A DNA stretch of 9,298 bases. Origin: AR5 sp035762565 (GTDB taxonomy: Bacteria; Methylomirabilota; Methylomirabilia; Rokubacteriales; CSP1-6). The translations under genes were made by a program, and so were the position numbers. The stretch lies in NCBI GenBank assembly GCA_035762565.1, contig DASTOJ010000099.1:1-9298 (forward strand). Direction: 5' to 3'. Shown here in pieces: positions 1-6,721 of this stretch (position 1 is the first letter of the stretch; each line of letters opens with the position of its first letter). Under the pieces are notes generated by a model. It did not search any database and had not been told where the DNA came from. It worked only from the letters and a program-made list of their open reading frames with translations.

Positions 1-206
1 CGAGGCATCGGCTGCCGAGCGCGTGATCCTTCTCGGGATGACCGCAGACGCAGTTCATGCCGCCTTCCTCCAGGCAGCACCGCGAGCAACGTCCCTGCCA
101 AAGGCGTCGCCGGCACTGGCATCGACGGTGCACCGAGGCAGGCGCGATGGAAGCGCACGCCGACCGGCTCGTGTCCGCGTGACAGTGCGGACGATAGCCG
201 GGGCCG
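1..206. other. Non-coding or unassigned left edge
   Basis: This stretch lies downstream of the minus-strand lipoprotein gene. The short open frames across it, on both strands, have arginine/alanine-rich translations with no recognisable domain, and I treat them as products of high GC. I see no tRNA, no clear terminator with a T-run and no repeat. It could include the very end of a gene lying outside the window, but nothing here supports that. Confidence 0.5.
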
Positions 207-782
207 CTACGGCAATTTCGTGAGGGAGTGCGCGCGGCGGTTGCGCGCCCAGCACGCCTCGTTCCGCGCTGTGCAGACCGGCCGTTCCTCGCCGTAGCTG
301 AGAATCGTGAGCCTCGCCGCCGCCACGCCGTGCGCCACGAGGTAGTCACGCGTGGCCTTCGCCCGGCGCTCGCCCAGGGCAAGGTTGTAAGCGTTCGTCC
401 CGCGCTCGTCACAGTGCCCCTCGATGAGGACGGGCGCGGTGGGATTCGACTTCAGCCAGTCGATGTTGGCGTCCAGCGTACGGGCAGCGTCCGGCCTGAT
501 CTCGTACCTGTCGAAGTCGAAGAAGATGGCGCGCAGCTGAGGGATGGCCGCGAACTCGGCGGGCGCGGGCCGCGCCGAGGCGGGGGCCGGTGGCGCCGGG
601 ACCACGGGCGGGGCCGGTGCGGCTGCCACGGGCGGCGCCGCGGGCGCCGGAGGAGCCACCGTGACTGGGGCTCCGGTCGGCGGAGGAGCCGCCATCTGCG
701 TCGTCACTGGCCGCTTCGCACAGGCCGCGGCGAGCAGGATGGGCAACAGGACGACAAAGACGGAAGTTCTCCGAAGCGCCAT
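207..782 (-). CDS. pal: Peptidoglycan-associated lipoprotein (Pal/OmpA C-terminal domain)
   Basis: This is an outer-membrane lipoprotein that should tether the outer membrane to peptidoglycan, as Pal does in the Tol-Pal system. The 191-residue product starts with a lipoprotein signal peptide: basic MALRR, a hydrophobic core, then lipobox LAAAC with the lipidated cysteine at residue 21. Alanine follows it, and there is no aspartate at +2, so outer-membrane sorting is expected. Residues 31-76 are a Pro/Ala-rich flexible linker. Residues 85-187 form the OmpA-like peptidoglycan-binding domain, with FFDFDRYEIRPDA, the conserved EGHCDERGT (121-129), YNLALGERRA (132-141) and SYGEERP (162-168). Cysteines at 170 and 177 lie in the C-terminal part and could pair. 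Length is normal for Pal. No tolB, tolA or cpoB gene is adjacent, so it may be a stand-alone Pal paralogue. The start is backed by a GAGGGGGG Shine-Dalgarno just upstream. Confidence 0.93.
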   Translation of the reverse strand: MALRRTSVFVVLLPILLAAACAKRPVTTQMAAPPPTGAPVTVAPPAPAAPPVAAAPAPPVVPAPPAPASARPAPAEFAAIPQLRAIFFDFDRYEIRPDAARTLDANIDWLKSNPTAPVLIEGHCDERGTNAYNLALGERRAKATRDYLVAHGVAAARLTILSYGEERPVCTARNEACWARNRRAHSLTKLP

Positions 783-1074
783 GGCGCGCCCCCCTCAGAT
801 GGGTCCAGTGTCAGACGCCTAGCTTCGCCCGGATGCCGGCATCGTGCGGGACCTGCTCCACGCATGGGTCGGCGACTGCAATGGTATTGCCACACGTTAC
901 CCTCGCATTCTCGGGGCTTTCGTGGGCACCCCGACGCCATCCGGCCACCTCGCCTGCGGCAGCGGCGCCCCACTGGGGAGTCCCCAACACCGGCGCGGGC
1001 GGCACCTGGTCCTTCAACGCCGCACCGTTGCTGACGATCGCAGTGGCATTCGGCTTGCCCACCCACAGGCGGCG
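783..1074. promoter_or_regulatory. Divergent intergenic spacer (pal-like gene / cation ATPase)
   Basis: This 292-base spacer lies between two divergently oriented genes and should carry promoters for both. I cannot point to convincing -35/-10 boxes. The one local symmetry I see is GCAAT-GGT-ATTGC (878-890), a 5-base inverted repeat in a locally AT-richer patch that could be part of an operator or promoter. The open frame of the ATPase continues upstream to a GTG at 844, but the added residues are low-complexity and unlike the family N-terminus, so I treat the spacer as non-coding. Confidence 0.45.
789..796 (-). promoter_or_regulatory. Shine-Dalgarno of the Pal-like gene
   Basis: On the minus strand this reads GAGGGGGG, 6 bases before the ATG at 782. 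It supports that start codon. Confidence 0.6.
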
Positions 1075-3696
1075 ATGAAGGGTTCACCGGGCATCTCCGC
1101 CGTGCCCCCGGCCGAGAGCCCCAGGATTCGCCCGTGGCACACCCTCGACGCCGAGCGCGTCGCCGCCCTCCTGGGCACAGACGCCACCCGAGGCCTGACT
1201 ACGGCGGAAGCGCGACGGCGACTGGCGCGCGTGGGGCCCAATCGCGTGGGGGAGGCGCCCGAAACCCCGCTCTGGCGACTGGCCGTCTCGCAGTTCGAGA
1301 GCCTCGTCGTGCTGCTGCTGCTCGCCGCCGCGGCGGTGGCCCTGGCGATCGGCCAGTGGGCGGAAGGCCTCGCCATCCTGGCGGCGCTGCTCATGAACGC
1401 CGCGATCGGTTTCGCCACCGAGTGGCGGGCCGGCCGCTCCCTGGCCCGATTGCGCGCGCTCATCGTGCCCCGCGCCCGGGTTCGCCGTGACGGCCGGGTG
1501 ACGACCCTCGCCGCGGCGGAGCTGGCGCCCGGCGACCTGGTCCTCCTGGAGGCCGGAGCCCAGGTCCCGGCGGACGCGCGGCTCGTCCGCAGCGCGGCGC
1601 TGCAGCTCGACGAGGCGCCGCTGACCGGCGAGAGCCTGCCGGTCGACAAGGACGCAGAGGCGCGCGTGGAGGCCGGGGCGGCGGTCGCCGAGCACGCGAC
1701 GATGGTCTACCTCGGGACCACCGTCCTCGCCGGCAGCGGTGCGGCGATCGTGACGGCCACGGGGGTAGCGACGCAGCTCGGTCGCGTGGGCCAGCTGGTG
1801 GCGCTGGCCGGCGATCGCGCCACGCCGCTCGAGCGCCAGATCGAGGGGCTCGGCCGGCGTCTCGCCGCTGTCGGGCTGGGCGTCTGCGCGATCGTCGCCG
1901 CGGCCGGCATCCTGCACGGGCAACCCGTCCCGTTGATGCTCGAGACCGGGATCACGCTCGCGGTGGCCGCGATCCCGGAGGGCCTGCCCGCGGTGATCGC
2001 CGTCGCCCTTGCCGCGGGCCTCTGGCGGCTGGCGCGGGCGGGCGCGCTCGTGCGCCGGCTGCCCGCCGTCGAGACCCTGGGCTCGACCACCATCATCTGC
2101 TCGGACAAGACGGGGACGATGACGGAGAACCGGATGGCCGTCGTGCGCGTCGCGCTGGACGGCCGTGTCATCGACGTCGGCGGTTCCACCACGTCGGCGC
2201 AGGGCCCCTTCACCGAGGACGGCCGGCTCCTGATGCCCGGCGACGACCCTGCCCTCGCGTGGCTCCTCACGGTCGGGGTCCTGGTGAACGACGCGGCCGT
2301 CGAAGTGGAGGCCCGGGACGTTCGCCTGCACGGCGATCCCACGGAGGCGGCGCTGCTCGTGGCCGCGCTGAAGGCGGGACTCGATCTGAGCGCGCTGGCG
2401 CGGACCTGGCCGCGCCGACGTGAGCTGCCCTTCTCGCCGGTCACGCGCCTGATGGCCACCTTTCACGCGGGGCCGGACGGGGCGCGCGCGCTCCTCGTCA
2501 AGGGCGCGCCCGGCGCCGTGCTCGAGCGATCGAGGCTCGACGACGAGGCTCGCCAGCGCCTCCAGGAGAGCAACCGCGGGATGGCCGCCGAGGGCTTCCG
2601 CGTCCTCGCGCTGGCGTGGCGGCCGGACGTCTGGCCCGAGGACGATCGCCTCGACGGCCTCTCCTTCCTCGGGTTCGTGGCGTTCGCTGACCCGCTCCGG
2701 CCCGGAGTGAAGGAGGCGCTCGCTCGCTGCCGCGAGGCGGGAATCGCGATCATGATGCTGACCGGCGATCAGCGCTCGACGGCGGAAGCCGTCGGGCGTC
2801 AGCTCGGGCTGCCACCCGAGTCGATCCGCAGCCGGGTGACGCCGGAGGACAAGCTCGAGCTCGTCAAGACGCTGCAGGCGCGCGGCGAGGTGGTCGCGAT
2901 GACGGGCGACGGTGTCAACGACGCGCCGGCGCTGGTTCGCGCGGACATCGGCATCGCCATGGGCCGGCACGGCACCGACGTGGCGCGCGAGGCGGCCGAC
3001 CTCGTCCTCGTCGACGACGACTTCGGAACGATCGTCGGCGCCGTCCGGGAGGGGCGCGTCATCTACACCAACCTGGGCAAGGTCATCCAGTTCCTGTTCT
3101 CGTGCAATCTCTCGGAGATCCTCGTGGTCTTCGCGGCGATCCTCGCCGGATTCCCGAGCCCGCTCGCCCCGCTGCAGATCCTGTGGGTCAACCTCGTGAC
3201 GGACATCCTGCCCGCGATGGCGCTCGTCCGCGACCCCGCCGAGCCCGACGTGATGCGCCGCCCGCCGCGCGATCCGCGGCAGCCGCTCGTCACGTGGTCG
3301 CTCAGCGCCCGGATACTCGCCGAGGGGGCGTGCCTCGCCGCCGGCGTCCTGAGCGCCTATGGCTGGGTGCTGCTCCAGGAGGGTCCGGGACCACGCGCCC
3401 ACGCCGTGGCCTTCGTCGCGCTCGTCCTCGTCCATCCGATGCAGGCGCTGCACTGCCGCTCCGCCGGGACGCCGTGGTGGCGGCTGCCGCCGAACCCGCT
3501 CGTCTGGGCCGCGCTCGGCGTGCTGGTCGCCGTGCAATGGGGCGCGGTGTCGTGGCCACCGCTCGCCGGCCTGCTCGGCAGCGCGCCGCTCGCCGCCGGC
3601 GACTGGCTCCTGGTGGGGGCGGCGGTCGTCTGGCCGGTGGCACTTCTCGAGGCGATCAAGAGTCCCCGACGAGAACGTAGGAGGAGAGATCCATGA
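1075..3696 (+). CDS. P2A-type cation-transporting P-type ATPase (Ca2+-ATPase-like)
   Basis: This is an inner-membrane ion pump that uses ATP through an aspartyl-phosphate intermediate, 873 residues from the ATG at 1075. In order: cation-ATPase N-terminal domain (about 20-75); M1-M2 (about 77-116); actuator domain with TGES at 184-187; M3 (263-282); M4 with PEGLP at 301-305; phosphorylation motif DKTGT with Asp344; nucleotide-binding KGAPG at 476-480; P-domain TGD at 563 and TGDGVNDAP from 610; then M5-M10. Residues that bind Ca2+ in SERCA are matched in M4 (Glu of PEGLP), M5 (Asn678, Glu681) and M6 (Asn706, Thr709, Asp710), which favours Ca2+ (or Mn2+) over Na+/K+ or heavy metals. In M8 the SERCA Glu908 position appears to be His787. 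The upstream AGGCGG is a weak ribosome site placed too close; I chose the ATG because family similarity begins soon after it. It overlaps the next gene by 4 bases. Confidence 0.93.
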   Translation: MKGSPGISAVPPAESPRIRPWHTLDAERVAALLGTDATRGLTTAEARRRLARVGPNRVGEAPETPLWRLAVSQFESLVVLLLLAAAAVALAIGQWAEGLAILAALLMNAAIGFATEWRAGRSLARLRALIVPRARVRRDGRVTTLAAAELAPGDLVLLEAGAQVPADARLVRSAALQLDEAPLTGESLPVDKDAEARVEAGAAVAEHATMVYLGTTVLAGSGAAIVTATGVATQLGRVGQLVALAGDRATPLERQIEGLGRRLAAVGLGVCAIVAAAGILHGQPVPLMLETGITLAVAAIPEGLPAVIAVALAAGLWRLARAGALVRRLPAVETLGSTTIICSDKTGTMTENRMAVVRVALDGRVIDVGGSTTSAQGPFTEDGRLLMPGDDPALAWLLTVGVLVNDAAVEVEARDVRLHGDPTEAALLVAALKAGLDLSALARTWPRRRELPFSPVTRLMATFHAGPDGARALLVKGAPGAVLERSRLDDEARQRLQESNRGMAAEGFRVLALAWRPDVWPEDDRLDGLSFLGFVAFADPLRPGVKEALARCREAGIAIMMLTGDQRSTAEAVGRQLGLPPESIRSRVTPEDKLELVKTLQARGEVVAMTGDGVNDAPALVRADIGIAMGRHGTDVAREAADLVLVDDDFGTIVGAVREGRVIYTNLGKVIQFLFSCNLSEILVVFAAILAGFPSPLAPLQILWVNLVTDILPAMALVRDPAEPDVMRRPPRDPRQPLVTWSLSARILAEGACLAAGVLSAYGWVLLQEGPGPRAHAVAFVALVLVHPMQALHCRSAGTPWWRLPPNPLVWAALGVLVAVQWGAVSWPPLAGLLGSAPLAAGDWLLVGAAVVWPVALLEAIKSPRRERRRRDP
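3679..3686 (+). promoter_or_regulatory. Strong Shine-Dalgarno of the CBS-domain gene
   Basis: AGGAGGAG lies inside the last codons of the ATPase gene, 6 bases before the ATG at 3693. This near-ideal site fixes the start of the CBS gene and suggests it is made in greater amount than the pump. Confidence 0.75.
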
Positions 3697-4112
3697 CTGC
3701 CCGTGAGCTCATGACGTCCGATCCGGCGACGATCACGCCCGCCACCACCATCGCGGAGGCGTGGGACCTGATGCGCGAGCTCGACATCCGCCACCTCCCG
3801 GTCGTCGACGGCGAGGGCCTCGTCGGCATGCTGAGCGATCGGGATCTCGGGACCCTCGACGTGACCCGGCTGCTCACCGAGGAGGGCGCCGACACCCTGC
3901 GCCGGTGGCTCGCCCGTCCGGTGATCCAGCTGATGAGCTCCGACATCGTCACCGTCGAGCCCGAGACCGAGGTGAGCGAGCTCGTCACGCTGCTCCTCGA
4001 GCACAAGGTCGGCGCGATCCCGGTCGTCACGCCGGATACCCGGCGGATCGTGGGCATCGTCAGCTACATCGACGTGCTCCGGGTGATGCAGGAGGTCCTC
4101 GAGACCGAGTAG
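3693..4112 (+). CDS. Two-CBS-domain protein
   Basis: This is a 139-residue soluble protein made of a tandem CBS pair (Bateman module) and nothing else. CBS1 covers about residues 1-58 (starting ARELMTSDPATITP) and CBS2 about 76-135 (IQLMSSDIVTVEP). Both keep the nucleotide-ribose signature S-x-x-D: Ser48/Asp51 in GMLSDRD and Ser124/Asp127 in GIVSYID. The protein may therefore bind AMP, ADP, ATP or a related adenosyl ligand; this follows from the family and is not proven here. Its ATG overlaps the ATPase stop (ATGA), so translation of the two is probably coupled. A regulatory role on the pump, or an energy-sensing role in the same stress response, is a reasonable inference. Stand-alone CBS pairs also act on other enzymes and channels, so the partner is not certain. 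Confidence 0.93.
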   Translation: MTARELMTSDPATITPATTIAEAWDLMRELDIRHLPVVDGEGLVGMLSDRDLGTLDVTRLLTEEGADTLRRWLARPVIQLMSSDIVTVEPETEVSELVTLLLEHKVGAIPVVTPDTRRIVGIVSYIDVLRVMQEVLETE

Positions 4113-4212
4113 ACGCCTCCCGCTCACGGGTGGTGCAGCAGTCTCGCGCCGGCGGCCGAGGACCAGGCTCCCCTCGTGCCCCACGGACTCCTCCCCTGAC
4201 TTGGCGTGCCCT

Positions 4213-4521
4213 TCAGGTTCCTCTTCCCTGGAGGAACCGGTTCCAGATCCCCCCAGCGAAGCGCCCGACGAGGTAGCCCAGCACGGCGGTGACGGCGATC
4301 AGAGCGACGGCGCGCCACCAGACGAACGCGCCGACCTGATAGGGCGGCGTGATGAAGTGGAGCCAGAAGATGAAGTCGATCACCGGCTGTGCCCACCCGA
4401 TCAGAACGAGCATGGACCAGACGAGGTGCAAGCAACCAAGCAACGTCCCGAGCCCGAGGCCGAGCGTGTGAGCGTTGATCGTCCGCTCGAGTTGTCTCTG
4501 GTTCATCTGACTCGTCAGCAT
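4213..4521 (-). CDS. Small conserved membrane protein of unknown function
   Basis: This is a 102-residue integral membrane protein. Residues 20-43 form one hydrophobic helix (LGLGLGTLLGCLHLVWSMLV) and 63-87 a second. Between them, WAQPVIDFIFWLHFITPPYQ is aromatic-rich and could be an interfacial or re-entrant segment. The tail ends GGIWNRFLQGRGT. The pattern LGLGLG...HLVWS...IDFIFWLHFI...GYLVG...IWN resembles a small uncharacterised membrane family I have seen in diverse bacteria, but I can give it no function. It is 43 bases downstream of the BON gene on the same strand and probably cotranscribed with it. The start could instead be the ATG at 4506 (MNQRQ), five codons later; neither has a strong ribosome site. 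The last codons hold an 8-base inverted repeat. Confidence 0.8.
   Translation of the reverse strand: MLTSQMNQRQLERTINAHTLGLGLGTLLGCLHLVWSMLVLIGWAQPVIDFIFWLHFITPPYQVGAFVWWRAVALIAVTAVLGYLVGRFAGGIWNRFLQGRGT
4216..4244. repeat. Inverted repeat with an embedded 12-base palindrome
   Basis: GGTTCCTC (4216-4223) and its perfect complement GAGGAACC (4231-4238) flank a 7-base loop, and GGAACCGGTTCC (4233-4244) is a perfect palindrome sharing one arm. The element sits at the 3' end of the small membrane-protein gene, just inside its stop codon and facing the convergent CBS gene. It could fold as a hairpin at the 3' end of either transcript. No T-run follows on either strand, so it is not a classical intrinsic terminator. 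Confidence 0.45.
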
Positions 4522-4564
4522 GGCTGTAGCAGACGTCTCGCCGCGCCGTCCTTCGCTGCGGATC

Positions 4565-5239
4565 TCAGGTCGATTCCGTCCGCAGATGGTCCTCGACGTC
4601 CCGGACCCCGGGCGTGAAGCGGGCGGCGGCGACGACCGCTTCGCGCTCCGCGCGCGACGCCACCGATCCCGTCAGCGTCACGACGCCGTCCCGCACCTCG
4701 ACGCGGATCCGCTTGGCTTCGCGCTCGGCCCGGCGCTCCAGCACCCGCTCGATGACCTTCCGGACATCCTCGGTCGCCGGCCTCGCCGGCTTCACGGTGA
4801 TCCGGTTCACCACCCCCTTCACGCCGCCCAGGTTCCGGACAGCCCGTTCCGTATCGGCGCGCTCACTCCAGAGCTCCACAGTGCCGTCGAGCGTGACCCA
4901 GCCGTCGGCCACCGTCGACGTGATGCTCTCGTCGCGGACGAAGACGTCCCACTCGAGCGCGCTCCGCACCGCCTGGGCAATCTCCGTGTCGGTGCGCGTG
5001 AGCCCGCCGGGAATCTTGACCTCGATGTCGTTCGCGACGTCGAGCACGCCACTCACGCGATGCGCCGCTTCCTCGGCCGCGATGCGCTTGGCCCAACTCG
5101 TCACCGTGCCGGTCAGGGTGACGACGCCGTTGTCGACCTCGACTCCTACCTCGGTCTCGTCGACGCGCGAGTCCCATTTCAGCTCCTCGAGCACGTCCCG
5201 ATGGATCTGGATATCGGTCTTCTTGATCCCCGGTGTCAT
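4565..5239 (-). CDS. Triple BON-domain protein
   Basis: This 224-residue protein has three BON domains in tandem, at about residues 8-76, 84-150 and 156-221. Each shows the BON hallmark of a helix followed by DG(V/W)VTL(T/D)G(T/S)V: NGVVTLTGTVTSWAKR, DGWVTLDGTVELWSER and DGVVTLTGSVASRAERE. BON domains occur in OsmY and other stress or envelope proteins and are thought to bind phospholipid or other hydrophobic ligands. OsmY is periplasmic, whereas this protein begins MTPGIKKTDIQIHRDVLEEL with no signal peptide, so a cytoplasmic place is expected. The open frame runs on upstream to 6019, but that extension is the shadow of kbl. The ATG at 5239 is preceded by a good GGGGAGGG site and begins right at the first domain. 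The small membrane protein follows 43 bases downstream. Confidence 0.93.
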   Translation of the reverse strand: MTPGIKKTDIQIHRDVLEELKWDSRVDETEVGVEVDNGVVTLTGTVTSWAKRIAAEEAAHRVSGVLDVANDIEVKIPGGLTRTDTEIAQAVRSALEWDVFVRDESITSTVADGWVTLDGTVELWSERADTERAVRNLGGVKGVVNRITVKPARPATEDVRKVIERVLERRAEREAKRIRVEVRDGVVTLTGSVASRAEREAVVAAARFTPGVRDVEDHLRTEST

Positions 5240-5508
5240 TGGTCCCTCCCCGGTGTTCTCGGCGGACGTCCACCACGAAGCACGCTGCCCCTGCGCGGAG
5301 TCCCGGTGGCCGCCGAGAGATGCATCGCCGTTGCCAACGCGGAGCCTTCGGGAATCGGCGCGTTCCGCAACGTCCGGCCGAGCCTGAGGCGACGCGTACA
5401 CACTTCGGCTGGGGCGCCGCCGCCCCACGGCGGCGAGCCCCTCGCTCGGCCACGTCGCCTTCCCCGGGCTCAGGCCTGCCCGCACGGTGCGCGCCGACGG
5501 GCCCGCCG
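5240..5508. other. Intergenic region between kbl and the BON gene
   Basis: This 269-base stretch separates two minus-strand genes and breaks the tight spacing of the upstream operon, so it probably ends the kbl transcript and holds a promoter for the BON gene. A 7-base-pair hairpin (TGGGGCG, loop CCGC, CGCCCCA) lies at 5410-5427 and a smaller one, GACGG/CCGTC, at 5496-5510 overlaps the end of kbl. Neither is followed by a T-run. I see no coding sequence and no recognisable promoter boxes. Confidence 0.45.
5244..5251 (-). promoter_or_regulatory. Shine-Dalgarno of the BON gene
   Basis: GGGGAGGG on the minus strand, 4 bases before the ATG at 5239. It decides the start against the much longer open frame that continues upstream. 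Confidence 0.65.
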
Positions 5509-6696
5509 TCAGACGATCCCGTGGGCTCGGCCGACCTTCACGAAGGCCGCGACCGCGCGCTCGAGATGGGCGGGCTCGTGGGCGGCGCCGAGCTGCACGC
5601 GGATGCGTGCCGCCCCCTGGGGTACGACGGGGTAGGAGAAGCCGACGACGTAGATGCCCTCCGCGAACAGGTCCGCCGCCATCTGCTGGGCGAGCCGCGC
5701 GTCTCCCAGCATGATCGGGACGATCGGGTGCACGCCGGGCCGAATCGCGAAGCCGGCGGCCGTCATCGCTTCGCGGAACCAGCGGGTGTTGGCGGCGAGC
5801 CGGTCGCGGCGCACCGACGACCGGGCGAGCATCTCGAGGCAGGCCAGCGACGCGCACACCAGCGCCGGCGGGAGCGTGTTCGAGAAGAGGTAGGGCCGCG
5901 AGCGTTGGCGCAGCAGCGCGACGATCTCCCGCCGCGCGGCCGTGAAGCCACCGCTGGCGCCGCCGAGCGCCTTGCCCAGCGTCGACGTGACGATGTCCAC
6001 GCGGTTCCGGACACCACAATGCTCCGGTGTCCCGCGCCCGGTCGGGCCGAGGACGCCGGTCGCGTGACTGTCGTCCACCATGACCAGCGCGTCGTAGCGG
6101 TCGGCGAGCTCGCCGATCTCGGCGAGCGGGGCGACGTCCCCGTCCATCGAGAAGACGCCGTCGCTGACGATGAGCCGCGTCCGTGCGCGCCGCGCCGCCA
6201 CGAGCACGCGTTCCAGCTCGGCCATGTCGCGGTGGGCGTAGCGCTGGCGCTCCGCGCGGCAGAGGCGGATGCCGTCGATGATCGAGGCGTGATTGAGCGC
6301 ATCGGAGATCACGACGTCGCCCTCGCCGAGGAGCGTCTCGAAGAGGCCACCGTTGGCGTCGAAGCAGGACGTGTAGAGGATGGCGTCGTCAGCGCCGAGG
6401 AAGCCGGCGATGGCGGCTTCGAGCTCTCTGTGGATGGTCTGGGTGCCACAGATGAAGCGGACGCTGGCGAGCCCGAGGCCCCAGCGCGCGAGCCCGTCCT
6501 GGGCGGCGCGGACCAGCGCCGGGTCGTCGGCGAGTCCCAGGTAGTTGTTGGCGCAGAAGTTGAGGACCTTCCGGCCGCCCACGCTGACCTCGGGCCCCTG
6601 GGGCCCCCCGAGGGTCTGCTCGCTCTTGAGGAGTCCCGCCGCGCGCATCTCGTCGAGCTCGGCCACGAGTCTCGCCTTGACGACTTCGCTGTACAT
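5509..6696 (-). CDS. kbl: Glycine C-acetyltransferase (2-amino-3-ketobutyrate CoA ligase)
   Basis: This cytoplasmic PLP enzyme cleaves 2-amino-3-ketobutyrate with CoA to glycine and acetyl-CoA, the second step of threonine degradation. The 395-residue product is colinear with E. coli Kbl throughout: NFCANNYLGLA, ASVRFICGTQ, LYTSCFDANGGLFETLLG, ISDALNHASIIDG, TDH-pathway-type DGVFSMDGD, VMVDDSHATG, and the PLP lysine in STLGKALGGASGG (Lys242 from this start, Lys244 from the upstream ATG). The C-terminal part has RSRPYLFSNTLPPA and FSYPVVPQGAARIRVQ. There are two in-frame ATGs, at 6702 and 6696. The AGGGAG ribosome site at 6705-6710 is only 2 bases from the first but 8 from the second, so I prefer 6696. 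It lies about 20 bases after tdh, which makes its substrate. The full match to Kbl, rather than to the related 8-amino-7-oxononanoate or 5-aminolevulinate synthases, is strong. Confidence 0.96.
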   Translation of the reverse strand: MYSEVVKARLVAELDEMRAAGLLKSEQTLGGPQGPEVSVGGRKVLNFCANNYLGLADDPALVRAAQDGLARWGLGLASVRFICGTQTIHRELEAAIAGFLGADDAILYTSCFDANGGLFETLLGEGDVVISDALNHASIIDGIRLCRAERQRYAHRDMAELERVLVAARRARTRLIVSDGVFSMDGDVAPLAEIGELADRYDALVMVDDSHATGVLGPTGRGTPEHCGVRNRVDIVTSTLGKALGGASGGFTAARREIVALLRQRSRPYLFSNTLPPALVCASLACLEMLARSSVRRDRLAANTRWFREAMTAAGFAIRPGVHPIVPIMLGDARLAQQMAADLFAEGIYVVGFSYPVVPQGAARIRVQLGAAHEPAHLERAVAAFVKVGRAHGIV

Positions 6697-6721
6697 GGTC
6701 ATCGCTCCCTGGCCGGGCCCC

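Noticed and set aside
844..1074. N-terminal extension of the ATPase to a GTG at 844
   Set aside because: The extra 77 residues do not resemble the P2A N-terminus, and the extension would use nearly all of the divergent spacer, where promoters must lie.
1084..3537. An 817-codon open frame antisense to the cation ATPase
   Set aside because: Its translation is rich in Arg, His, Gly and Asp and has no domain. It mirrors a well-supported ATPase with all family motifs. Long antisense frames are expected at this GC content.
5410..5427. GC hairpin as intrinsic terminator of kbl
   Set aside because: The stem is good (7 base pairs, 4-base loop) but no T-run follows on the minus strand, so I mention it only within the intergenic region.
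5240..6019. N-terminal extension of the BON protein to a 484-residue product
   Set aside because: The extra 260 residues overlap kbl in antisense and are low complexity. The ATG at 5239 has a good ribosome site and starts at the first BON domain.
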